From Siphonodentalium dalli (lineage: Eukaryota; Mollusca; Scaphopoda; Gadilida; Siphonodentaliidae), in NCBI GenBank assembly GCA_032622095.1, contig CP136065.1, positions 111,577,195 through 111,641,194 on the forward strand: DNA of 64,000 nucleotides, in the 5' to 3' direction. Positions 18,758 to 29,300 of the stretch are shown piece after piece (the stretch's first letter is position 1; the number at the start of each line of letters is the position of its first letter). Under the pieces are notes generated by a model that saw only the letters and a list, made by a program, of their open reading frames with translations, had not been told where the DNA came from and searched no databases. Position numbers and translations under genes: made by a program.

Positions 18758-18768
18758 ATGTCAGGGCG
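18758..18768 (+). pseudogene. H4: H4-2 start fragment ATGTCAGGGCG, upstream copy of the family A duplication
   Basis: The native H4 promoter and leader end here, and family A follows. Translation from this ATG would give MSGR followed by 18 element-encoded residues and a stop at 18824-18826, a 22-codon upstream ORF ahead of element ORF1. Confidence 0.95.
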
Positions 18769-18884
18769 TCAGGCCAGCAGATACTCACACCAGACTGACG
18801 CTGCGACGGCTTGGCCGTGTGTTTAACCCGCTTCCAGGGTGTTTCCCGCTTCTATTTGTATTTTTTCTTCTCACATGTTTCAAG

Positions 18885-20030
18885 ATGGCTGAGCTGGATC
18901 CGCGGCTCAACACTTCCAAAGATTCCATCATTCAAGGTATGTGCGACACACCACCTGCACCACCTGCTCCACCCGTCACCGACGCACCTTCTGCACCACC
19001 GGAACCACCACCTCCGCCTCCCGTTCAGAAGGTTTATATCTCTACAGATGGGTATGAAGTCGCGTCCACTGACCCACTGGATCCGTACAAGGGTACTTAT
19101 GGCGAAAATACGTCCCTTCTTTCGGACGACGTGAAACAAAGCTTGTGGGGTAGAACTACCAACATTTTTCTTCGTGGTCCCCGCCCGGGACGCGTAAATG
19201 CCACATTGTTGGCGGAGAAGATTTCTGAAAGGATGCCCCAAGTCGGCATTACGGCGATCCATCGAGGTCAGGACAGCCGGGAATGGACAATTGTGTTTTC
19301 GACGGATGGTTTCGTTCAAGATTTTAGGCACCTCACACCTCCATTTTCTCCCATGGCAGGGATCACTACTGTCGCAGAACTTTCCCGGTACGAGCCTCGG
19401 GCGCACACCGTAAAAATTAATTGGCTCCCGTTTAGCGTCCCGCATTCGGTAGTCATCGCGCACCTCACAGAATACGGGACGGTGCTGGAGATAGAGTACG
19501 AATCCTTCCGAGCCGTCGGCCAAGAAATCGCCAACGGCCGTCGGCGGCTTCGCATGAAATTTATTAAACCCGATATAACCGACTTTCCCGACTTCGGCAT
19601 GCTGGCTGGATATAAAGTTTTCTACACGGTCGCGGGGAGATCGCCCTTATGCTTGAAATGTGGGCAGCGTGGCCACGTGCGCATGACTTGCCCAGACAAC
19701 AACTTTTCCCCGTCGGGAGTGCTATCTCGGCCGACGGATTACGCGGCGGCAGTCCGCCGCCATAGAGGCCGGCCAGAATCACCTTCAGTGCAGCCCCCGG
19801 ATGATGGTCACGTGACCCTGTCAACGTTCGAGACACCATTAGCACCAGGGCAGGACTATATGCCTCCTCCCTCTTTCCAGGAGGGGGGGCTCCACAATGA
19901 TTTCCAGTTGTCCGAGTCCGGGTCAGACGATTTGGATGTGGAAAAAGTTTCGGAATCGGACAGTCCTCTGTCCCCTGCCATTTACCGTATGGAAGTGATG
20001 GACACTCGCGCGGTTGGGGGGGGGCAGTAA
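18885..20030 (+). CDS. A1 ORF1: RRM plus CCHC protein (C-terminus altered by G-tract slippage)
   Basis: I chose the ATG at 18885 (CAAGATGG, MAELDPRLNT); the frame is open further upstream but has no ATG. A Pro-rich stretch at residues 22-47 precedes a conserved block (RGPRPGRVNATLLAEK). An RRM-like segment follows at about 174-230 (HTVKINWLPFSV), then a knuckle C256, C259, H264 and C269. The frame ends at 381 residues because the G tract near 20014-20022 has 9 G. The 8-G version in A3 reads on for a basic C-terminal tail. The protein should bind the element RNA. Confidence 0.85.
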   Translation: MAELDPRLNTSKDSIIQGMCDTPPAPPAPPVTDAPSAPPEPPPPPPVQKVYISTDGYEVASTDPLDPYKGTYGENTSLLSDDVKQSLWGRTTNIFLRGPRPGRVNATLLAEKISERMPQVGITAIHRGQDSREWTIVFSTDGFVQDFRHLTPPFSPMAGITTVAELSRYEPRAHTVKINWLPFSVPHSVVIAHLTEYGTVLEIEYESFRAVGQEIANGRRRLRMKFIKPDITDFPDFGMLAGYKVFYTVAGRSPLCLKCGQRGHVRMTCPDNNFSPSGVLSRPTDYAAAVRRHRGRPESPSVQPPDDGHVTLSTFETPLAPGQDYMPPPSFQEGGLHNDFQLSESGSDDLDVEKVSESDSPLSPAIYRMEVMDTRAVGGGQ

Positions 20031-20355
20031 GCGACAGCATGAGGGTGACGAGGAACGTCACCCTCCTGCCAAGTTGAATGTGCGGGAAGGCCCAGCACCT
20101 GATTAATGTGTTTTAATATGATTGTGTATATTTATTCTCTTCGACCCTCGCTAACGTCCCTGATTTTCCCTTTTGCCTTCTGGATATATTGTGTTGCCTT
20201 TTTCTTCACGACCTCTCGCTTTTCCTCTGATTTTTGCACCTGCCCACCGACTCAACTTTACGCCAGATCCATTGGGGACTGGCTGTTCTTTGTGTCTTTC
20301 TGTATCTATTTATGTGTCCCTTGTCTCGTTTCGTATCTCACCTTTTCGACTTTCC

Positions 20356-23300
20356 ATGGATAAACTTCACATAGCCTCTTTAAATGCGTGCGGTCTTCGC
20401 AATACTAAGACTATTCTGGCCCTTAAGTATCTCTTCCTTTTTGATAGGGTCGACGTGCTTTTCCTTCAGGAAACGCACGTCGACGACTATCAACTTGGAC
20501 AGGACCTACAATATAAATTAGATTGCAAAGGTTTTTGGTCCTATGGTACTAACCGCTCATGCGGCACGGTGATTTTTATTCGAAATTCCCTAAAACACAC
20601 CGTGATCAAATCTTTTTCGGATATGGACGGCCGCTGCGCGGGCGTCGATGTCGACGTCTCCGGAGTGGCTTTCCGTTTCCTTTCCTTTTATGGTCCTCAA
20701 GCACCCGACCAGAATAGAGACCTTGTTTTTCAAACTTTACTCCCCCATTTAGTCACCAGCCGATCAGTCATTTTAGGTGGGGATTTTAATTTTATAGTTC
20801 ATCCAAAATACGACAAAATTGGTGGCCGGACCCTTGTTCCCGCCTATGCCAAAGAATGGCACAAAAAATTTATGGATTTTGGCCTCGTTGATTTTTATAG
20901 GCATGGTAACCCTACCACTGTCCATACTACTCGTCATAGCGCAAATGTCCATACGCGCCTGGACAAATTTTATATCTCCCGATCTCTGCTGACAGACCCC
21001 CCCAACTATTCTTCCCAAACTTTCCCCCACTCTGATCACGATGTCATTAGTATCTTTTTCACAACGATCCCCCGATCCGCTATTGGCCCCGGATATTGGA
21101 AGGCCAACATTTCCCTTTTTCTTGATCCTGATTTCAAGTCTGATTTCTGTACCTTTTGGTATGATCGCACCGCTTCTGTGTCTGGCATTCATGTCACACA
21201 GGAGTGGTGGGATCAGATCAAGGCGGATATTAGAGCTTTTATTCAGAATTATGCCAATATTAAGGCATCAAATACTAGAGCTTCCCTTCGAAAATTGGAA
21301 CGAGAATATAAACTTTTACTTCAGGCTGAGCACTTACATCCTGGCAGATATGCAGACCAGCTCGCCCCTCTTCGTGCTAGCATCCAATCCTTTCATGCTC
21401 GGAACGCTGAGGGTGCTTATATCCGTTCGCGCTCAAATGTTTTAAATTCCCATGACGGTTCTGCCCAATTTTTCCATTCCCTAGAACGCTCACGCAGTGC
21501 CAAAAAAATCATTACTTCCGTCACCACTGCTGGTACGACCTATACTTCGACTTCCGATATTATAACTCAATTTACGGCTTTTTGGTCTCAGCTCTTCACC
21601 AAAGAGGACACCGATTCTCAAGCTGCTGATTCTTTTCTAACTGACCTACATAGCTTGTCTGTCCCAGACGCGGACCTCTGTGAAGCCACTCTTCGTGTTG
21701 AAGAATTACACACTGCGCTTTTTGACATGTCTTCCGGCAAATCCCCCGGCTCGGATGGCCTCCCTGCAGAATTCTACAAGACTTTTGCCCCACAAATTTT
21801 ACCTCGATTATTACAGCTTTACAACAACTGCTTTCACGATAAACTTCCCTTTTCACAGCGGACATCGCTTATTACTATGCTCCCGAAAGACCCAGCTCAT
21901 CCTGAAATTGTGTCTAATTATAGGCCCATCAGCCTTCTTAATGTAGATTACAAAATTTTGTCTAAATCCCTTTGTAACCGACTTAAATTGGTCATTTCTT
22001 CTATTGTCCAAGAAGATCAAACGTGTGGAGTTCCGGGACGCACTATCATGGATAATTTACATTTACTTCGGAATATTCAAGACTATTGTAAACAGAAAAA
22101 TCTCCCATGCGCTTTCGTTAGCCTCGATCAACAGAAGGCATTCGATCGAGTTGATCATGATTATTTATTCCGCACCCTTTCTTCCTTTGGCTTTGGACCC
22201 AACTTTGTCTCTTGGGTCCGTCTTTTATATACTGACATTTATTCTAGTCTTTATATCAACCAACACACTTCCGACCCCTTTCCAGTAACTCGGTCAGTCC
22301 GCCAGGGATGCAGTCTTTCCCCGCTTTTATATATCTTGTGCTTAGAACCCCTGCTACATCACTTTCGCAATAACCCCTCGATCACCGGGCTAACTGTGCC
22401 CGGTGCTCCGACCCCCTTTAAAACTACAGCGTATGCTGATGACGTGACCTTAATACTTACTACCGATGCCTCCATCGGAGCCGCATTACAAACGATCGAT
22501 CGTTATGGCTCAGCGTCCGGTGCTCGGCTCAACTTAACTAAATCGGTCGGGTTATTTATCGGTCGCTGGGGTCATCGTACGGACACTCCGTACGGTCTCC
22601 GGTGGTCCGCTTCCCACAAAATTTTAGGCCTGCTTTTTGGTTCGGCAGTAACTACCGATGACCATTTCCACAACTTATTTCAGAAATTTTCTAAAACTTT
22701 ACAATTTGGTCGCACCGTCAATTTAGCTCAATTCACCAAAGCCTCGTATCTCAATGTCTATTGCTTTAGCAAACTATGGTATTACACGTCTATTGTTCCT
22801 TTGTCCGCCCATTATATCCGGCTTTTTCAGAGAGCAGCTTTTCGTTTTTTTTGGACTACTTTAATTGAGCCCCTCCCGCGGTCCTTACTTTATGCACCGA
22901 AAAGTGCAGGAGGTGCCGATATTGCCCATTTACAAAGTAAATGCAATACCCTCCTCCTTCGTCACATCCAACGGTTGCTGACCAACCCCACCGCTCGATG
23001 GTCCGTTTTTGCTATATATTGGATAGGGTTCCATCTCCGGGAATACGTCCCCGCTTTCGCTGCTCGTAGCATCGCGCACTGTGATCCGGCGTATATTCCC
23101 CCCTTTTATCTGTCTTGCTTGCGTGCTTTCGCTGCCTTTCGTGATCTTCCCGATTTTCCCCTACTGCCCACCATCGATTCCAAAATTATTTATCACCATT
23201 TACTGAAGCCCATTATTACTGCCCCGCCCCTTACCATTCGTTTTCCTAAACTACCCTTTACTTTGCTCTGGATGAACCTCCATAATGTACATGTCGATCC

Positions 23301-23850
23301 GGCCCTTCGTGGGCTCCTTTATCGGGTTATCCACGGCGTTTTATTCACAAGACTTCGCATTAAGCGCTTCACAACAACATTTCCTTATGTGAACTGTTCC
23401 TTCTGTAATAAAGCTCCGGAGGACCTACAACATCTCTTCGTCGATTGCGAAGTGGTCCAACCCTTATGGGATTTAATATTCACCTGGATCAATAATATTA
23501 TCCCCGGTAATAAATTCCGACCACACTTAGGTCACATTCGATTTCTTATCGTCCGCGCTCGAAACCCTTCCCATCGCGCCCTGGCTCTCATCTTAATTAC
23601 AGAGGCCATTGCCGCAATTTGGTATACCAGAAATCCTATACATTGTGCTCAGCGCACGCTAAAATATCATGTAACTACCCGGATAGTCCATCCGCCACAT
23701 ATCCCCATTTTGGCCTTTTTATCACGGCTTCGAACCCGCGTTTTAGTCGATCATCATCGGCTGTCCAGTAATATTTTCGCCGAATTATGGCTCCTTTCCC
23801 CTGACATATGTACTCTTGATGACGATGATTTAGTAACCTTCTCATTTTAA
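20356..23850 (+). CDS. A1 ORF2: endonuclease-reverse transcriptase
   Basis: The 1164-residue protein starts at ATG 20356 (MDKLHIASLNACG). The APE-type endonuclease occupies residues 1 to about 235, with N10, E39 (LQETHVDD), D143 (GGDFNF) and S226-D227-H228. The RT spans about 480-800: NYRPISLLN, CGVPGRT, SLDQQKAFDRVDH with the motif-A aspartate, SVRQGCSLSPLLY and YADDV at 693-696. A C-terminal knuckle is at C1014, C1017, H1026 and C1031. These features fit the Tx1/L1 lineage. The endonuclease would be the part that recognises the H4 start sequence. No stops or frameshifts are seen. Confidence 0.92.
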   Translation: MDKLHIASLNACGLRNTKTILALKYLFLFDRVDVLFLQETHVDDYQLGQDLQYKLDCKGFWSYGTNRSCGTVIFIRNSLKHTVIKSFSDMDGRCAGVDVDVSGVAFRFLSFYGPQAPDQNRDLVFQTLLPHLVTSRSVILGGDFNFIVHPKYDKIGGRTLVPAYAKEWHKKFMDFGLVDFYRHGNPTTVHTTRHSANVHTRLDKFYISRSLLTDPPNYSSQTFPHSDHDVISIFFTTIPRSAIGPGYWKANISLFLDPDFKSDFCTFWYDRTASVSGIHVTQEWWDQIKADIRAFIQNYANIKASNTRASLRKLEREYKLLLQAEHLHPGRYADQLAPLRASIQSFHARNAEGAYIRSRSNVLNSHDGSAQFFHSLERSRSAKKIITSVTTAGTTYTSTSDIITQFTAFWSQLFTKEDTDSQAADSFLTDLHSLSVPDADLCEATLRVEELHTALFDMSSGKSPGSDGLPAEFYKTFAPQILPRLLQLYNNCFHDKLPFSQRTSLITMLPKDPAHPEIVSNYRPISLLNVDYKILSKSLCNRLKLVISSIVQEDQTCGVPGRTIMDNLHLLRNIQDYCKQKNLPCAFVSLDQQKAFDRVDHDYLFRTLSSFGFGPNFVSWVRLLYTDIYSSLYINQHTSDPFPVTRSVRQGCSLSPLLYILCLEPLLHHFRNNPSITGLTVPGAPTPFKTTAYADDVTLILTTDASIGAALQTIDRYGSASGARLNLTKSVGLFIGRWGHRTDTPYGLRWSASHKILGLLFGSAVTTDDHFHNLFQKFSKTLQFGRTVNLAQFTKASYLNVYCFSKLWYYTSIVPLSAHYIRLFQRAAFRFFWTTLIEPLPRSLLYAPKSAGGADIAHLQSKCNTLLLRHIQRLLTNPTARWSVFAIYWIGFHLREYVPAFAARSIAHCDPAYIPPFYLSCLRAFAAFRDLPDFPLLPTIDSKIIYHHLLKPIITAPPLTIRFPKLPFTLLWMNLHNVHVDPALRGLLYRVIHGVLFTRLRIKRFTTTFPYVNCSFCNKAPEDLQHLFVDCEVVQPLWDLIFTWINNIIPGNKFRPHLGHIRFLIVRARNPSHRALALILITEAIAAIWYTRNPIHCAQRTLKYHVTTRIVHPPHIPILAFLSRLRTRVLVDHHRLSSNIFAELWLLSPDICTLDDDDLVTFSF

Positions 23851-24732
23851 CTCCACTCTTCTCTTTACCCCTGTTTATATGTCTGTATGCTTAATTTCTT
23901 TATTTCAGGTACTTGCTGTGTCCTGGTACACATATACCTTAATTTGTTTTCTTTAGTTTCTCGTTTCAGGCAGTTTCTGTGCGCTCGGTCCACATATGTC
24001 TTTTTATATTTTATTTAGACCTTCTTCCTCTTTAACTATCTATCTTACTTGCTGCCCCCCCCGTTTCTAACCCCCCGATCCGTCTCTGATTAATGTGCCT
24101 GCCTGTTGGTTTTCAACTCACGGCGTGCCGGGCTGGGCGGTGTAACCCGTTCACGGCACATGTCGTTCAGCCGGGTGCTTCGTGCGTGACCCGCTTCACA
24201 TTCTTACATAATATTATTGCTCTCAATGCTTTCGACTACGCCCGTGCGTATGTTTACTTTTATTAGGTTACTTGTACTCTTACTTTTCATTGTCTCTTTC
24301 CATTCTCTCTTCTGTCTGTCACTTGTACTCTTATGCTTCTCATTTTCTTTCCTTCTTCCTTCTTTCCTTCCTTTCTTTTATTGTTGTTTATTCCTTTTCT
24401 TCCTTTATTGTTATGCATTATTCCATTTTCGTATTTAATTCTTTTTTTGTCTCGTTACAGTTACGTACATCATTTTTCTATTTTTCAACTTGTTGCCTTA
24501 ATATTAATTTTATTAAAGTTCTGCCCGTGAGAAGATGACCCGTAGAAGAGGCCGAGTGCCCACGTTTTTTGTTTTATTTTCATCGAGGGTCCAGGCGACT
24601 GTGATGATCCGGTTAATTATTGCTCGTTGACCACATTATTATTTCCCGTACATTCCATCCTGGCTCGGTACTGGTTTGTGGTCCCGTGAGCTCTAAGACC
24701 AGACTGAGTCGTTTTAAAAAAAAAAAAAAAAA

Positions 24733-24743
24733 TGTCAGGGCGT
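24733..24743 (+). repeat. H4: ATGTCAGGGCG between A1 and A2
   Basis: This is a third copy of the 11-bp H4 start duplication, preceded by the A1 poly(A) and followed by the first base of A2. It shows that A1 and A2 entered the same target independently, or that one was copied in tandem. Confidence 0.9.
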
Positions 24744-24858
24744 CAGGCCAGCAGATACTCACACCAGACTGACGCTGCGACGGCTTGGCCGTGTGTTTAA
24801 CCCGCTTCCAGGGTGTTTCCCGCTTCTATTTGTATTTTTTCTTCTCACATGTTTCAAG

Positions 24859-26055
24859 ATGGCTGAGCTGGATCCGCGGCTCAACACTTCCAAAGATTCC
24901 ATCATTCAAGGTATGTGCGACACACCACCTGCACCACCTGCTCCACCCGTCACCGACGCACCTTCTGCACCACCGGAACCACCACCTCCGCCTCCCGTTC
25001 AGAAGGTTTATATCTCTACAGATGGGTATGAAGTCGCGTCCACTGACCCACTGGATCCGTACAAGGGTACTTATGGCGAAAATACGTCCCTTCTTTCGGA
25101 CGACGTGAAACAAAGCTTGTGGGGTAGAACTACCAACATTTTTCTTCGTGGTCCCCGCCCGGGACGCGTAAATGCCACATTGTTGGCGGAGAAGATTTCT
25201 GAAAGGATGCCCCAAGTCGGCATTACGGCGATCCATCGAGGTCAGGACAGCCGGGAATGGACAATTGTGTTTTCGACGGATGGTTTCTTTCAAGATTTTA
25301 GGCACCTCACACCTCCATTTTCTCCCATGGCAGGGATCACTACTGTCGCAGAACTTTCCCGGTACGAGCCTCGGGCGCACACCGTAAAAATTAATTGGCT
25401 CCCGTTTAGCGTCCCGCATTCGGTAGTCATCGCGCACCTCACAGAATACGGGACGGTGCTGGAGATAGAGTACGAATCCTTCCGAGCCGTCGGCCAAGAA
25501 ATCGCCAACGGCCGTCGGCGGCTTCGCATGAAATTTATTAAACCCGATATAACCGACTTTCCCGACTTCGGCATGCTGGCTGGATATAAAGTTTTCTACA
25601 CGGTCGCGGGGAGATCGCCCTTATGCTTGAAATGTGGGCAGCGTGGCCACGTGCGCATGACTTGCCCAGACAACAACTTTTCCCCGTCGGGAGTGCTATC
25701 TCGGCCGACGGATTACGCGGCGGCAGTCCGCCGCCATAGAGGCCGGCCAGAATCACCTTCAGTGCAGCCCCCGGATGATGGTCACGTGACCCTGTCAACG
25801 TTCGAGACACCATTAGCACCAGGGCAGGACTATATGCCTCCTCCCTCTTTCCAGGAGGGGGGGCTCCACAATGATTTCCAGTTGTCCGAGTCCGGGTCAG
25901 ACGATTTGGATGTGGAAAAAGTTTCGGAATCGGACAGTCCTCTGTCCCCTGCCATTTACCGTATGGAAGTGATGGACACTCGCGCGGTTGGGGGGGGGGG
26001 GGCAGTAAGCGACAGCATGAGGGTGACGAGGAACGTCACCCTCCTGCCAAGTTGA
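24859..26055 (+). CDS. A2 ORF1: RRM plus CCHC protein with frameshifted C-terminus
   Basis: The start is at ATG 24859 by analogy with A1. The RRM-like and CCHC regions are the same. Residue 144 is Phe in place of Val. The 13-G tract near 25990-26002 shifts the frame into a different one from A1, so the last residues (AVSDSMRVTRNVTLLPS) are out of register, ending at 398 residues. The core RNA-binding domains are not affected. Confidence 0.85.
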   Translation: MAELDPRLNTSKDSIIQGMCDTPPAPPAPPVTDAPSAPPEPPPPPPVQKVYISTDGYEVASTDPLDPYKGTYGENTSLLSDDVKQSLWGRTTNIFLRGPRPGRVNATLLAEKISERMPQVGITAIHRGQDSREWTIVFSTDGFFQDFRHLTPPFSPMAGITTVAELSRYEPRAHTVKINWLPFSVPHSVVIAHLTEYGTVLEIEYESFRAVGQEIANGRRRLRMKFIKPDITDFPDFGMLAGYKVFYTVAGRSPLCLKCGQRGHVRMTCPDNNFSPSGVLSRPTDYAAAVRRHRGRPESPSVQPPDDGHVTLSTFETPLAPGQDYMPPPSFQEGGLHNDFQLSESGSDDLDVEKVSESDSPLSPAIYRMEVMDTRAVGGGGAVSDSMRVTRNVTLLPS

Positions 26056-26333
26056 ATGTGCGGGAAGGCCCAGCACCTGATTAATGTGTTTTAATATGAT
26101 TGTGTATATTTATTCTCTTCGACCCTCGCTAACGTCCCTGATTTTCCCTTTTGCCTTCTGGATATATTGTGTTGCCTTTTTCTTCACGACCTCTCGCTTT
26201 TCCTCTGATTTTTGCACCTGCCCACCGACTCAACTTTACGCCAGATCCATTGGGGACTGGCTGTTCTTTGTGTCTTTCTGTATCTATTTATGTGTCCCTT
26301 GTCTCGTTTCGTATCTCACCTTTTCGACTTTCC

Positions 26334-29300
26334 ATGGATAAACTTCACATAGCCTCTTTAAATGCGTGCGGTCTTCGCAATACTAAGACTATTCTGGCCC
26401 TTAAGTATCTCTTCCTTTTTGATAGGGTCGACGTGCTTTTCCTTCAGGAAACGCACGTCGACGACTATCAACTTGGACAGGACCTACAATATAAATTAGA
26501 TTGCAAAGGTTTTTGGTCCTATGGTACTAACCGCTCATGCGGCACGGTGATTTTTATTCGAAATTCCCTAAAACACACCGTGATCAAATCTTTTTCGGAT
26601 ATGGACGGCCGCTGCGCGGGCGTCGATGTCGACGTCTCCGGAGTGGCTTTCCGTTTCCTTTCCTTTTATGGTCCTCAAGCACCCGACCAGAATAGAGACC
26701 TTGTTTTTCAAACTTTACTCCCCCATTTAGTCACCAGCCGATCAGTCATTTTAGGTGGGGATTTTAATTTTATAGTTCATCCAAAATACGACAAAATTGG
26801 TGGCCGGACCCTTGTTCCCGCCTATGCCAAAGAATGGCACAAAAAATTTATGGATTTTGGCCTCGTTGATTTTTATAGGCATGGTAACCCTACCACTGTC
26901 CATACTACTCGTCATAGCGCAAATGTCCATACGCGCCTGGACAAATTTTATATCTCCCGATCTCTGCTGACAGACCCCCCCAACTATTCTTCCCAAACTT
27001 TCCCCCACTCTGATCACGATGTCATTAGTATCTTTTTCACAACGATCCCCCGATCCGCTATTGGCCCCGGATATTGGAAGGCCAACATTTCCCTTTTTCT
27101 TGATCCTGATTTCAAGTCTGATTTCTGTACCTTTTGGTATGATCGCACCGCTTCTGTGTCTGGCATTCATGTCACACAGGAGTGGTGGGATCAGATCAAG
27201 GCGGATATTAGAGCTTTTATTCAGAATTATGCCAATATTAAGGCATCAAATACTAGAGCTTCCCTTCGAAAATTGGAACGAGAATATAAACTTTTACTTC
27301 AGGCTGAGCACTTACATCCTGGCAGATATGCAGACCAGCTCGCCCCTCTTCGTGCTAGCATCCAATCCTTTCATGCTCGGAACGCTGAGGGTGCTTATAT
27401 CCGTTCGCGCTCAAATGTTTTAAATTCCCATGACGGTTCTGCCCAATTTTTCCATTCCCTAGAACGCTCACGCAGTGCCAAAAAAATCATTACTTCCGTC
27501 ACCACTGCTGGTACGACCTATACTTCGACTTCCGATATTATAACTCAATTTACGGCTTTTTGGTCTCAGCTCTTCACCAAAGAGGACACCGATTCTCAAG
27601 CTGCTGATTCTTTTCTAACTGACCTACATAGCTTGTCTGTCCCAGACGCGGACCTCTGTGAAGCCACTCTTCGTGTTGAAGAATTACACACTGCGCTTTT
27701 TGACATGTCTTCCGGCAAATCCCCCGGCTCGGATGGCCTCCCTGCAGAATTCTACAAGACTTTTGCCCCACAAATTTTACCTCGATTATTACAGCTTTAC
27801 AACAACTGCTTTCACGATAAACTTCCCTTTTCACAGCGGACATCGCTTATTACTATGCTCCCGAAAGACCCAGCTCATCCTGAAATTGTGTCTAATTATA
27901 GGCCCATCAGCCTTCTTAATGTAGATTACAAAATTTTGTCTAAATCCCTTTGTAACCGACTTAAATTGGTCATTTCTTCTATTGTCCAAGAAGATCAAAC
28001 GTGTGGAGTTCCGGGACGCACTATCATGGATAATTTACATTTACTTCGGAATATTCAAGACTATTGTAAACAGAAAAATCTCCCATGCGCTTTCGTTAGC
28101 CTCGATCAACAGAAGGCATTCGATCGAGTTGATCATGATTATTTATTCCGCACCCTTTCTTCCTTTGGCTTTGGACCCAACTTTGTCTCTTGGGTCCGTC
28201 TTTTATATACTGACATTTATTCTAGTCTTTATATCAACCAACACACTTCCGACCCCTTTCCAGTAACTCGGTCAGTCCGCCAGGGATGCAGTCTTTCCCC
28301 GCTTTTATATATCTTGTGCTTAGAACCCCTGCTACATCACTTTCGCAATAACCCCTCGATCACCGGGCTAACTGTGCCCGGTGCTCCGACCCCCTTTAAA
28401 ACTACAGCGTATGCTGATGACGTGACCTTAATACTTACTACCGATGCCTCCATCGGAGCCGCATTACAAACGATCGATCGTTATGGCTCAGCGTCCGGTG
28501 CTCGGCTCAACTTAACTAAATCGGTCGGGTTATTTATCGGTCGCTGGGGTCATCGTACGGACACTCCGTACGGTCTCCGGTGGTCCGCTTCCCACAAAAT
28601 TTTAGGCCTGCTTTTTGGTTCGGCAGTAACTACCGATGACCATTTCCACAACTTATTTCAGAAATTTTCTAAAACTTTACAATTTGGTCGCACCGTCAAT
28701 TTAGCTCAATTCACCAAAGCCTCGTATCTCAATGTCTATTGCTTTAGCAAACTATGGTATTACACGTCTATTGTTCCTTTGTCCGCCCATTATATCCGGC
28801 TTTTTCAGAGAGCAGCTTTTCGTTTTTTTTGGACTACTTTAATTGAGCCCCTCCCGCGGTCCTTACTTTATGCACCGAAAAGTGCAGGAGGTGCCGATAT
28901 TGCCCATTTACAAAGTAAATGCAATACCCTCCTCCTTCGTCACATCCAACGGTTGCTGACCAACCCCACCGCTCGATGGTCCGTTTTTGCTATATATTGG
29001 ATAGGGTTCCATCTCCGGGAATACGTCCCCGCTTTCGCTGCTCGTAGCATCGCGCACTGTGATCCGGCGTATATTCCCCCCTTTTATCTGTCTTGCTTGC
29101 GTGCTTTCGCTGCCTTTCGTGATCTTCCCGATTTTCCCCTACTGCCCACCATCGATTCCAAAATTATTTATCACCATTTACTGAAGCCCATTATTACTGC
29201 CCCGCCCCTTACCATTCGTTTTCCTAAACTACCCTTTACTTTGCTCTGGATGAACCTCCATAATGTACATGTCGATCCGGCCCTTCGTGGGCTCCTTTAT

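Larger units (their letters stand above)
18769..24732 (+). mobile_element. A1: full-length Tx1-like LINE at the H4 start codon
   Basis: The order is a 116-nt 5' UTR, ORF1, a 325-nt gap, ORF2, a 0.87 kb 3' UTR and poly(A). The left flank is AAAAAAAATGTCAGGGCG. The right flank is again ATGTCAGGGCG, followed directly by a second copy (A2). The A-run before the H4 ATG gives a T-run on the nicked strand that could prime on the poly(A) tail. A1, A2 and A3 start at the same base (TCAGGCCAGC) and are nearly identical, so they are recent. ORF2 is open and all key motifs are present. ORF1 is shifted near its end by a G-tract length change. Confidence 0.92.

Noticed and set aside
18769-18830. HDV-like self-cleaving ribozyme at the family A 5' end
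   Set aside because: GGCCAG near the 5' end can pair with TTGGCC further on, but I could not build the full nested double-pseudoknot by eye. B2 also carries an uncleaved upstream leader. A covariance-model search would decide.
24217-24538. Hydrophobic ORFs in the family A 3' UTR
   Set aside because: They come from a T/C-rich low-complexity stretch and have no recognisable motif.
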